Origin: Crossiella cryophila
GTDB taxonomy: Bacteria; Actinomycetota; Actinomycetes; Mycobacteriales; Pseudonocardiaceae
Assembly: GCF_014204915.1 (NCBI RefSeq)
Contig: NZ_JACHMH010000001.1
Span: forward strand, 7,589,501 to 7,653,500
Length of the DNA stretch: 64,000 bases
Direction of reading: 5' to 3'
In this document: positions 24,828 to 32,823 of the stretch, one piece after another
Layout: each line of letters begins with the position of its first letter
Numbering within the stretch: position 1 is the stretch's first letter
The notes under the pieces: model-generated
Seen by the model: the letters and a program-made list of their open reading frames with translations, nothing else
What the model was told of the DNA's origin: nothing
The model's database searches: none
Program-made: the position numbers and the translations under genes

Positions 24828-25834
24828 GCCAGCCGGTCCAGCCTTTCGCGTCGCACCGGGTGGGCGAACCCGACGCCTGTGCTCCAGCGGGCGATCTCGG
24901 CGGCGGCGTGTTCGGCCAGCCGCCCCCACTCGTTGCCCTGGGACCCGGCCAGGTGCGGGCTGATGAGCACGTTCTCGCTGTGCCACAACGGATGTTCCTT
25001 GGGCAACAGCTCCGGATCGGTGACGTCCAGCACCGCCCGCACCCGCCCGGCCAGTGCCGCGGCGGCCAGCGCCTCCTGGTCCACCACGGCGCCCCGGGCG
25101 GTGTTGATCAGCATCGCGTCCTGGCGCATCGAGTCGATCAGCTCGCGGCTGACCAGGCCGCGGGTGGCCGGCAGCAGTGGGGTGTGCACGCTGACGATCT
25201 CGCCGCGGGCGAACAACTCGGGCAGGCTCACCGGCTCGACGCCGAGTTCCCCCGCCTGCTCGTCGGTGACGTACGGATCGTGCAGCAGCACCCGGAAATC
25301 GTAGGGGCGCAACAACTCGATCACCCGGCGGCCGATCAGCGAGGCGGACAGGATACCCACCGTGCGGCCGAAATTGCCCAGCGTTCTGGAGGTGCTCAGC
25401 CACCGGCCGGGATCCTCGCCGCTGGCCCGGTACTCACGGGCGCGTTCCAGGACCTTCTTGCCGCTCAACAGGATCATCGCCACGGTGTACTCGGCCACCG
25501 GCAACGCGTTGGCCGCGGCGGCCGAGGACACCTCGATCCCCCGCTCCCAACAGGCTTCGGTGACATACCCGCGCACCGTGCCGCCGGTGTGCACCACCGC
25601 GCGCAGCCGGGGCGCGGCGGCCAGCACCTCGGCGGTCAGTGGCGGGCAGCCCCAGCCGATGATCAGGACCTCCGCCTCGGCCAGTGCGGCGCGGGCTGCG
25701 GCGGAGTCGAATTCGGCGAGCACGACGTCCGGGACCAGGTCGCACACCTGGGCGAAGGCGGCCAGCGCGGCCGGGTCGAGCACGGCCTCGGCGGCCTCGG
25801 GCGACATGGCTGGCACGGCCCGCGGGCGGCTCAC
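24824..25834 (-). CDS. D-isomer-specific 2-hydroxyacid dehydrogenase
   Basis: A 336-residue NAD(P)-dependent oxidoreductase. The Rossmann segment is LGNFGRTVGILSASLIGRRVIELLRPYDFRV; the fingerprint is slightly degenerate, with GILSASLIG in place of GxGxxG. The catalytic Arg is in LINTARGAVVDQEAL, the Glu in the DVTDPELLPKEHPL region, and the His in LISPHLAGS. GTG at 25834 overlaps the preceding permease stop codon (GTGA). In this operon it would act on a sugar-derived 2-keto or 2-hydroxy acid. The altered glycine motif may weaken or alter cofactor binding. Confidence 0.85.
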   Translation of the reverse strand: MSRPRAVPAMSPEAAEAVLDPAALAAFAQVCDLVPDVVLAEFDSAAARAALAEAEVLIIGWGCPPLTAEVLAAAPRLRAVVHTGGTVRGYVTEACWERGIEVSSAAAANALPVAEYTVAMILLSGKKVLERAREYRASGEDPGRWLSTSRTLGNFGRTVGILSASLIGRRVIELLRPYDFRVLLHDPYVTDEQAGELGVEPVSLPELFARGEIVSVHTPLLPATRGLVSRELIDSMRQDAMLINTARGAVVDQEALAAAALAGRVRAVLDVTDPELLPKEHPLWHSENVLISPHLAGSQGNEWGRLAEHAAAEIARWSTGVGFAHPVRRERLDRLA

Positions 25835-26697
25835 TTCACCGCTCCCGCGGTCAGGCCGGAACGCCAGAACCGTTGCAGTAACAGGAAGGCCACGATCAGC
25901 GGCAACACCGCCAGCAGCGAGCCCATGATCACCAGCGGGTAGTACTCCGGGGACACCCTGGCCGCGCTGTTCCAGGCGTAGAGCCCGAGGCTGACCGGGT
26001 AGAGCTGCTGGTCGGAGAGCATCACCATGGGCAGGAAGAAGTTGTTCCAGATTGCGGTGAGCTGGAACAGGAACACCGTCACCACCCCTGGTCCGAGCAA
26101 CCGCAGCGCGACTCGGAAGAACATGGTCAGCTCGCCTGCACCGTCGATCCGCGCCGCTTCCAGGACCTCGCCGGGCACGTAGCCCTGGCTGAAGATCCGG
26201 CCGAGGTACACGCCGAAGGGGTTGAACAGCACCGGGATGAACACCGCCCAGAAGGTGTTGACCAGTCCGCTGGCCGAGGCCATCAGGTACAGCGGCAGCG
26301 CCAGCACGGTCTGCGGCACCATCACCGCGGCGAGCACCAGTCCGAAGAGTTTTTCCTTGTGCCGGAACACGTATTTGTCGAAGGCGTACCCGCAGGCGAC
26401 GCTCAGCACCGCGCTGATCCCGGCGCCGACCCCGGCGTAGAGCAGGCTGTTGAGATACCAGCGGCCGAACAGCCCCTTGTCCTCGGTGAAGACGTCGACC
26501 AGGTTCTGCCAGAAGGAGAAGTTGGTCAGCGACAGCACCTCGCTGTTGAACAGCGCGTCCCGGTCCTTGGTGGCGGCCAGCACCAGCCACAGCACCGGCA
26601 GCAGGGTGTAGAGCACGAACAGGCCGACCACGGTGTTGACCGCGATCCGGCCGAACAGTCGTGGGCGCAGCGCGACGGGCAGGTCGGTGGTGCTCAT
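25831..26697 (-). CDS. ABC transporter permease, carbohydrate type (MalG-like)
   Basis: A 288-residue inner-membrane permease with six predicted helices. The EAA loop that contacts the ATPase is present as EVLEAARIDGAGELTMFFRVALRLLGPG. The ATG overlaps the previous permease stop codon (ATGA), and the stop overlaps the dehydrogenase start. It is the second of two permeases of a CUT1-type sugar importer. No ATPase gene is in the operon, so a shared MsiK-like ATPase elsewhere is expected, as is common in actinomycetes. Confidence 0.9.
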   Translation of the reverse strand: MSTTDLPVALRPRLFGRIAVNTVVGLFVLYTLLPVLWLVLAATKDRDALFNSEVLSLTNFSFWQNLVDVFTEDKGLFGRWYLNSLLYAGVGAGISAVLSVACGYAFDKYVFRHKEKLFGLVLAAVMVPQTVLALPLYLMASASGLVNTFWAVFIPVLFNPFGVYLGRIFSQGYVPGEVLEAARIDGAGELTMFFRVALRLLGPGVVTVFLFQLTAIWNNFFLPMVMLSDQQLYPVSLGLYAWNSAARVSPEYYPLVIMGSLLAVLPLIVAFLLLQRFWRSGLTAGAVK

Positions 26698-27587
26698 GCG
26701 GTCTCCCCACGGGCTGCGGTGCGGTTGCTCCAGCGGGTGATGCCATAGGACAGCGCGATGGTGGCCAGCAACAGGACCACCGAGGCGGCCGCGGCCAGGC
26801 TGTAGTTGTTGCGGGTGAAGGCCGCGTCGTAGATGTACATGCTCGGCGAGAACCGGGAGCTGATCATCGGCGTGGACTGACTGAGCAGCATGGGTTCGGT
26901 GAACAGTTGCAGTGCCCAGATCAGGGTGAACATCGAGACCATCACGATCGAGGGCCGCACCAGCGGGACCTTGAGCCGCAACGCGGTGCGCACCGGCCCT
27001 GCCCCGTCCACCACGGCCGCCTCCAGCACCTCGCGCGGCACGGCCTGCAGCGCGGCGTAGAAGATCACCATGTTGTAGCCGAGGTTGCTCCACAGCGCGA
27101 TGTTCACCATGGAGGGCAACACGGTCTGCACGCCGAGGAAGTCGACGGTGATGTCGGCCTGCCCCAGCAGATCGATCACCGGGCTGAGGCCGGGGGTGTA
27201 GAGGTAGAGCCAGATGATCGCGGCGATGATGCCGGGCACCGCGTGCGGCAGGAACAACGCGAGCTGTGCCCAGGCCCGCAGCCGCGCGGCGCCGGAGTCC
27301 AGCAGCAGGGCCAGGCCGAGCGCGCCGACGACCATCAGCGGGATGTAGAGCAGGCAGTACAGCGCGACGGTGGCCAGGCCACGCAGGAAGGTCGGGTCGC
27401 TGAACACGGCCAGGTAGGCGCGCAGGCCGATGAACACGGTGGACTCCGGGCCGAAACCCAGGCCCGGCTGGTCGTCGCTGAAGAAGCTCAGCCACACCGC
27501 GGTGCCGACCGGGATCAGGAACACCACGGTGAACAGCAGGAAGAACGGCGCCATCAGCAGCGCGCAGGCCAGTCCGCCGCGCCTCAC
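26694..27587 (-). CDS. ABC transporter permease, carbohydrate type (MalF-like)
   Basis: A 297-residue permease. GTG at 27587 overlaps the stop codon of the binding-protein gene (GTGA) and gives MRRGGLACALLMAPFFLLFT, a proper first helix. Longer in-frame extension is only a shadow inside the upstream gene. The EAA loop is EVLEAAVVDGAGPVRTALRLKVPLVRP. It pairs with the MalG-like permease to form the transmembrane channel for an oligosaccharide. Confidence 0.9.
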   Translation of the reverse strand: MRRGGLACALLMAPFFLLFTVVFLIPVGTAVWLSFFSDDQPGLGFGPESTVFIGLRAYLAVFSDPTFLRGLATVALYCLLYIPLMVVGALGLALLLDSGAARLRAWAQLALFLPHAVPGIIAAIIWLYLYTPGLSPVIDLLGQADITVDFLGVQTVLPSMVNIALWSNLGYNMVIFYAALQAVPREVLEAAVVDGAGPVRTALRLKVPLVRPSIVMVSMFTLIWALQLFTEPMLLSQSTPMISSRFSPSMYIYDAAFTRNNYSLAAAASVVLLLATIALSYGITRWSNRTAARGETA

Positions 27588-28912
27588 CCGATCACCTCGG
27601 TGGTGTTCAGGCCCAGCGCGCGCAGGTCCGGCATGGTCCCGCTGTGCGCCTCCCGCACCGCCTCCAGCAGACTGCCCTGACCGCCGCCGGCACGGGCGAA
27701 GCCGTCGTGCATGAGCTTGAGCGTGGCGGTCATCCGCGGCCCCCAGGTCCAGCCGTCCCGGATCTTGCGGGCCTCGGTGTCGAAGAGCTGGTAGATGTCC
27801 TGGCCGCCGTAGTAGGCGCGGTCGAAGGCCTGGCTGCCCACCTGGACCAGTGCGGAGGCGGTCGGATACTGGCTGCTGGTGCCGCTGGACAGCCTGGCGC
27901 GCAAGGAGTCCGGGTGCGAGACCTGCCACTCGATGAACTCCATCGCGGCCTCAGGGAAAGCGCTTGCCTGAGTGACCGCGAAAGTGGATCCCCCATGCGT
28001 GGCAACGGACTCCTTGGCCACGCCGTCCCACTGCGGCATGGGCGCGATCTTCCACAGCCCCTTCTGCGCGGGCCGGGCGTTCATCTGCGCCCCCGCGTCC
28101 CAGGCGCCGGTGAGCCGGGTCAGCACCCGGCCCTGGCCGATCTGGGCGTCGGCGTGCGTGCTGTCCGCCGCGTTGGTGTAGACCAGCTGTTCGTCGATGA
28201 GCCGCTGCCAGTAGTCGGCGACCCGCCGGGTGGGCTCGTCGGCGATGGAGACGTTCCAGGCGCCGCCGGTGGTGCTGAACCACTGCGCCCCCGCCTGCCA
28301 GGAGAACCCGGCGAACTGCGCACCCCCGTCGGTGGCGAACAACGCCAGCCGCCGATCCCCCGGTAACCGCCGGGCCACCCGCGCCAGCGCGGCGAACTCA
28401 CTCCAGGTCCGCGGCACGGCGAGGTTGTGCTGGGCGAACAGATCGGCCCGGTAGTGCAACACCATCGGCTCGACATCCAGCGGAACCGTGAACACCCGAT
28501 TCTCGAACGTGGTCAGCCCCCACGCCTGCGGCAACAACTTGGCCCGCAACCCATCACTGATCAACCCCGTCAGATCCCGCAACACCCCGTCAATGGCGAA
28601 CCCCGGGACCTGGGGGTACTCGATGGTGGCCACATCCGGCGGATTCCCCGCCCGAGCCGCGTTGCTGAGCTTGGCGTACCCACCCTGCCCACCCGAAGGC
28701 ACCTGCTGGAAGTCGACGAAGATCCGCTTCTGCGATTTGTTGAACGCCTCCACGACCTGGCGACTGCCCCGCAGCGAGGACCAGAAGGTGATCCGCACCG
28801 GCCCCCCACCCGGCCCCGGTTTACGCGGAGTGGGATCCGGACCGCAGGCGCCGAGCACCGGAAGCGCGACGGCCGCGGCAAGCAGCGAACGACGGCTCAA
28901 TCGAGTCGACAT
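27584..28912 (-). CDS. ABC transporter substrate-binding lipoprotein, carbohydrate type
   Basis: A 442-residue family 1 extracellular solute-binding protein. After RLSRRSLLAAAVALPVLGAC the lipobox cysteine anchors it to the membrane; the twin-Arg in SRRSLL suggests possible Tat export. The fold begins VRITFWSSLRGSRQVVEAFNKSQK. ATG at 28912 is preceded by GGAGG at 5 nt. It is the first structural gene of the operon, 96 bp downstream of the regulator. The ligand is probably an oligosaccharide, by family and by the DUF2264 neighbour. Confidence 0.9.
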   Translation of the reverse strand: MSTRLSRRSLLAAAVALPVLGACGPDPTPRKPGPGGGPVRITFWSSLRGSRQVVEAFNKSQKRIFVDFQQVPSGGQGGYAKLSNAARAGNPPDVATIEYPQVPGFAIDGVLRDLTGLISDGLRAKLLPQAWGLTTFENRVFTVPLDVEPMVLHYRADLFAQHNLAVPRTWSEFAALARVARRLPGDRRLALFATDGGAQFAGFSWQAGAQWFSTTGGAWNVSIADEPTRRVADYWQRLIDEQLVYTNAADSTHADAQIGQGRVLTRLTGAWDAGAQMNARPAQKGLWKIAPMPQWDGVAKESVATHGGSTFAVTQASAFPEAAMEFIEWQVSHPDSLRARLSSGTSSQYPTASALVQVGSQAFDRAYYGGQDIYQLFDTEARKIRDGWTWGPRMTATLKLMHDGFARAGGGQGSLLEAVREAHSGTMPDLRALGLNTTEVIG

Positions 28913-28975
28913 CGGCGCCTCCGTTGGCAGGATGAGGTCACCGAATCCTGATCGCCTGAGCATTTCAGGTCAATA

Positions 28976-29014
28976 GAACGATCAGACAAACCCAAAACGG
29001 TCAAACGATCAGAC
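28976..29014. promoter_or_regulatory. Two AACGATCAGAC repeats upstream of the binding-protein gene
   Basis: GAACGATCAGAC (28976-28987) and AAACGATCAGAC (29003-29014) are direct repeats 27 bp apart in the gap before the binding-protein gene. The second overlaps the regulator stop codon. The same core recurs, as AAACGATCAAAC, in front of the regulator gene itself, which marks it as the likely binding site of that regulator. Confidence 0.6.
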
Positions 29015-30514
29015 CGGCCGGGTGGATCCCCGCACCTTGAGGTCGGGGATCAGCTCCACCCGACGACTCCGCCATTCGCCAGAGCTGGCCAGACGATGCA
29101 GGAGAAGCTCAGCGGCGGCACGTCCGACCTGGGCTTTTGGTGGGGCGACGGCGGTGAGGGGCGGGCTGCCGAGGGCGGCGACGACGTCGTCGTAGGCGAC
29201 GATGGAGCAGTCGTCGGGGACGCGGATGCCGGCTTCGGCGAGCTGCTGGACGAGCATGAGGGCGTCGACGTCGCCGTGCAGGATTGCGGCGGTGGCGCGG
29301 TGCTCACGGAGGACGGCGGCGAGCGCGGACTGCTCGCCAGTCCGCCGCGGGCTGCCTGCCACGGCAGCGATCCGGAGCGCGCCCACTCCGACCCCGGGCA
29401 AACCAAATCCGGGATCGGCTCCGGCGGCGATCCCCCCGGAGGCCGCGACCATGCCTGGCTCGAACTGCCCGGCCGTCACCTCCGGCGCCAATCCCCGGCG
29501 ACCCAAGCCCATCTCCGACTCCGCCGCACGACGGGCCGAGCCCACTTCCGACCCGGCTGCCAGGCCACCCGAACCCAGTCGCGACTCAGGCGCACGGCGA
29601 CCCGAAGCCAACTCCGGCTCCGCCGCACCGCGATCCGAACCGACTGCCCAATCCGCCGCACCGCGATCCGAACCGACTGCCCAATCCGCCGCACCGCGCG
29701 TCAAACCCGACGCGGATCCGGTGGCACTCCGCTCGGCCGTCAGCGGCCCCCACTCCCCAGTCCCAGCCACCCGGACTTCCGGCTCCGCCCCCGCGTCAGC
29801 CGCGCTCAACACCACCGCCCAGTCCTCGATCTCCGCCCGGTACGAGGCGATCTCCGCGAACGCCGCCCGCAACGTCCGCGCCGTCGGACTGTCATCCCGC
29901 GCCGCCAGCACGATCCGCCGATGCCCCAGCGCAACCAGGTGCGCCACCGCCAGGTGCATCCCGTACCAGTGGTCCGTGCACACCGAGTCCAGCCCGTGCA
30001 GCGCACTGCCCGGCCAGGGCCGACGTTCCATCAGCACCAGCGGGACCCGCACCTGCGCCAGCCAGTCGTCGGCCAGCTCGGCCGCCGTGGTCCGCCAGCG
30101 GGGCGCGATCAGCAGTCCGCGCACGTCCTCGGCCAGCACCCGCTCCACGATCGGCCGCTCCGCACCCGCGACCTGCGGCGCGATGTGCAGCACCACCCGC
30201 ATCCCGGCTTCCTCCAGCGCGGTGCGGGCGCCGTGCATGGTTTCGTGCAGGTAGGCGTGCCGTTCCGGGACGACCAGGGCGACCGCGCCGCCCTCGGCGA
30301 GCGGGGGTGCGGGGGTGGGTTCGGGGGCGCGCAGGGAGCGGGCGGTGCCGTGGCCGCGGCGGAGGGTGCCGGCCTTGGCGAGTTCCTCGACGTCGCGGCG
30401 GACGGTGACGACCGAGACGTCCAGCTCGGTGGCCAGGTCGGTCACCCGGACCGAACCGCGGGACTGGACGGCGGCCAGGATCCGTCGACGTCTGGCCTCG
30501 CTTGGCTCTCGCAT
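29009..30514 (-). CDS. DeoR-type HTH / LacI-type sensor hybrid regulator with repeat insertion
   Basis: A 501-residue regulator starting at ATG 30514. The N-terminus is a DeoR-like winged HTH (RRRRILAAVQSRGSVRVTDLATELDVSVVTVRRDVEELAK). The rest is a periplasmic-binding-like sugar sensor (VALVVPERHAYLHETMHGARTALEEAG; DDCSIVAYDDVVAALGSPPLTAV). Between about residues 243 and 395 the sensor is interrupted by a low-complexity stretch of roughly 11-residue repeats, including two identical GAADWAVGSDR units. Family members are usually about 340-370 residues. It heads the operon and probably represses it and itself through AACGATCA boxes. Whether the insert is tolerated as a loop or harms ligand binding is unknown. 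Confidence 0.85.
   Translation of the reverse strand: MREPSEARRRRILAAVQSRGSVRVTDLATELDVSVVTVRRDVEELAKAGTLRRGHGTARSLRAPEPTPAPPLAEGGAVALVVPERHAYLHETMHGARTALEEAGMRVVLHIAPQVAGAERPIVERVLAEDVRGLLIAPRWRTTAAELADDWLAQVRVPLVLMERRPWPGSALHGLDSVCTDHWYGMHLAVAHLVALGHRRIVLAARDDSPTARTLRAAFAEIASYRAEIEDWAVVLSAADAGAEPEVRVAGTGEWGPLTAERSATGSASGLTRGAADWAVGSDRGAADWAVGSDRGAAEPELASGRRAPESRLGSGGLAAGSEVGSARRAAESEMGLGRRGLAPEVTAGQFEPGMVAASGGIAAGADPGFGLPGVGVGALRIAAVAGSPRRTGEQSALAAVLREHRATAAILHGDVDALMLVQQLAEAGIRVPDDCSIVAYDDVVAALGSPPLTAVAPPKAQVGRAAAELLLHRLASSGEWRSRRVELIPDLKVRGSTRPV
29621..29698. repeat. 33-bp tandem repeat inside the regulator gene
   Basis: Two adjacent identical 33-bp copies and a partial third encode GAADWAVGSDR repeats. 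More diverged copies extend on both sides (about 29.33-29.78 kb). The unit is a multiple of three, so the frame is kept. The identity of the central copies suggests recent slippage expansion. Confidence 0.85.
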
Positions 30515-30530
30515 CCGGTACCGCCCGTGT

Positions 30531-30546
30531 TCGTTTGATCGTTTGG
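30531..30546. promoter_or_regulatory. Operator-like box upstream of the hybrid regulator
   Basis: TCGTTTGATCGTTTGG reads CCAAACGATCAAACGA on the gene's strand, 17 bp before the start codon. It contains the AAACGATCA core also found twice before the binding-protein gene, consistent with autoregulation. Confidence 0.55.
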
Positions 30547-30954
30547 CGGAGCATAACCGCGGATGAGCGAGCATTCGCAATGTAGACGTTTGCAGTGAGC
30601 GGTTGATCCGATGTGGTGATCGCTGACTTGGTCGACTGGCGGCGATCAGGTGGGGCTGCCGGGTGAGGTGGGGCGGGGTCGCCAAGCAGGGCGGGGTCGC
30701 GACGCGGGGCGGGGCGGATTCGGATTGAGGCAGGGAGCGTGAGTGGTCGACCACTCACTGCGGGCAGGGTTGCTGGTGGCGGGACAACAGGTGGCGGGGC
30801 GGGGAGACAGGGGCGATAGATGATCGGGGCCACGCGGGTGTCGGCGGATCAGCCCACGCCGCCGACGCCTCGCCCCACCGGGCGACGGGCGACCCGAGCT
30901 TTCGGCCCAACGAGCGGAGCGGGGCGGCCGGGAAACCCCAACCGCCCCACCCCC
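30547..30954. other. Intergenic region with a 20-bp perfect palindrome
   Basis: A 408-bp gap between the regulator promoter and the ABC exporter stop codon, with G-rich low-complexity sequence and no supported gene. It contains GTGAGTGGTC-GACCACTCAC at 30739-30758, a perfect 20-bp palindrome with no loop. That looks more like a protein-binding site than a terminator, since no T-run follows. Confidence 0.6.
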
Positions 30955-32823
30955 TCACGGCACAGCGTTGAACTGCGCCGAATACAACCGATGATAAGCC
31001 CCTTGCGCCGCAAGGAGTTCCTCATGATCCCCCTGCTCCACAATCCGCCCCGACTCCATCACCAGGATCACATCCGCATCCCGGATAGTCGACAACCGGT
31101 GCGCGATCACGAAACTCGTCCGAGCCGTGCGCAGGTTGGCCATCGCGTGCTGCACCAACGATTCCGTCCGGGTGTCCACCGAACTCGTGGCCTCGTCCAG
31201 GATCAGCAGCGACGGATCCGCCAGGAAGGCACGCGCGATGGTCAGCAACTGCTTCTCCCCCGCGCTGACGTTGCCGCCCTCCTCGTCGATCACCGTGTCA
31301 TACCCCTCCGGCAGCGTGCGCACGAAGTGGTCCACGAACGCCGCCTTGGCCGCGGCCAGGATCTCCTCCTCGGTGGCGTCCGGACGTCCGTAGGCGATGT
31401 TGTCCCGGATGGTGCCGCCGAAGAGCCAGGTGTCCTGCAGGACCATGCCGATCTGGCCGCGTAGGTCCTCGCGTTTCAGGCTGGTGATGTCGGTGCCGTC
31501 CAGGGTGATCCGGCCGGCGTCGAGTTCGTAGAAGCGCATGATCAGGTTGACCAGGGTGGTCTTGCCCGCGCCGGTGGGGCCGACGATGGCCACGGTCTGA
31601 CCCGGTTCGGCGACCAGGGACAGGTTCTCGATCAGGGGCTGGTCCTTGGTGTAGGAGAAGCTGACCTTCTCGAACTCCACCCGGCCATGTCGTTGTGCGG
31701 GAAGGGCGTTGTGCACCGGGTCGGGCTGCTGCTCCTCGGCGTCGAGCAGCTCGAAGACCCGCTCGGCCGAGGCAACGCCGGACTGCAGCAGGTTGGCCAT
31801 GGAGGCGACCTGGGTCAGTGGCTGGGTGAACTGGCGGGAGTACTGCAGGAACGCCTGCACCTCGCCGAGGGTCATCGCGCCGCTGGTGATGCGCAGGCCG
31901 CCGACCACCGCGATGAGCACGTAGCTGAGGTTGGACAGGAACATCATCGAGGGCATGATCAGCCCGGAGATGAACTGCGCGCCCAGGCTGGAACCGAACA
32001 ACTTCTCGTTGCGGCGGGCGAACTCCGCCTCGGACTCGCGCTGCCGCCCGAAGACCTTGACCAGCTGGTGCCCGGTGAATGCCTCCTCGATGTGCGCGTT
32101 GAGCGCGCCGACCTCACGCCACTGCGCCACGAACAACTTCTGCGACCGCTTGCCGATCTGGGCGGTGATCACCATGGACAGCGGGATGATCAGCAGCGCG
32201 ATCACCGCCAGCAGCGGGGAGATGGTGAACATCATCACCAGCACGCCGACCACGGTCAGCAGCGAGGTCAGCGACTGGTTCAGTGTCTGCTGCAACGTGG
32301 TGGAGATGTTGTCGATGTCGTTGGTGACCCTGGACAACAGCTCACCGCGGGGCTGACTGTCGAAGTAGCGCAACGGCAACCGGTGCAACTTCTCCTCGAC
32401 GTCCTCGCGCAGCCGGTACACCACCCGCTGCACCACCCCGTTGAGCAACAACCCCATCAGGTAACCGAACGCCGCGGCGACCAGGTACAGCCCGAGCACC
32501 CAGGTCAGCACCACGCCGAGCGCGGCGAAATCGATGTGCGCGTTGGCATCCCCGCGCATCCGGCCGAGCACACCGTTGAAGATGATGTCGGTGGCCTGAC
32601 CCAGGATCTTCGGCCCGGCAACGGAGAAGCCGACGCTGAGCACGCCGAGTGCGAGCACGACGAACAGCCTGGCCCGCTCCGGCCGCATCCGGCCGAAGAG
32701 TCGTTTCGCCGAGGACTTGAAGCTCTTCGCCTTGCCCATGGGCATGCCCATGCCGGGAAAACGTCCGCCCATCGGCCCGCCCTGCGGCGGCCGGGGCGCG
32801 GTGCTCGTGGTGGGGGCGCTCAT
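30955..32823 (-). CDS. ABC exporter, fused membrane and ATPase domains (second of a heterodimer)
   Basis: A 622-residue type IV ABC half-transporter. A proline/glycine/methionine-rich N-terminal tail precedes six membrane helices (about 50-340) and an ATPase with Walker A GPTGAGKTT, Walker B LLILDEATSSVD and H-loop IAHRLSTI. The signature reads NVSAGEKQLL, close to the canonical LSGGQ. Its ATG overlaps the preceding ABC gene stop (ATGA), so it forms a heterodimer with that product. Such pairs export drugs, lipids or peptides; divergence from a TetR regulator suggests drug efflux. Confidence 0.92.
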   Translation of the reverse strand: MSAPTTSTAPRPPQGGPMGGRFPGMGMPMGKAKSFKSSAKRLFGRMRPERARLFVVLALGVLSVGFSVAGPKILGQATDIIFNGVLGRMRGDANAHIDFAALGVVLTWVLGLYLVAAAFGYLMGLLLNGVVQRVVYRLREDVEEKLHRLPLRYFDSQPRGELLSRVTNDIDNISTTLQQTLNQSLTSLLTVVGVLVMMFTISPLLAVIALLIIPLSMVITAQIGKRSQKLFVAQWREVGALNAHIEEAFTGHQLVKVFGRQRESEAEFARRNEKLFGSSLGAQFISGLIMPSMMFLSNLSYVLIAVVGGLRITSGAMTLGEVQAFLQYSRQFTQPLTQVASMANLLQSGVASAERVFELLDAEEQQPDPVHNALPAQRHGRVEFEKVSFSYTKDQPLIENLSLVAEPGQTVAIVGPTGAGKTTLVNLIMRFYELDAGRITLDGTDITSLKREDLRGQIGMVLQDTWLFGGTIRDNIAYGRPDATEEEILAAAKAAFVDHFVRTLPEGYDTVIDEEGGNVSAGEKQLLTIARAFLADPSLLILDEATSSVDTRTESLVQHAMANLRTARTSFVIAHRLSTIRDADVILVMESGRIVEQGDHEELLAAQGAYHRLYSAQFNAVP

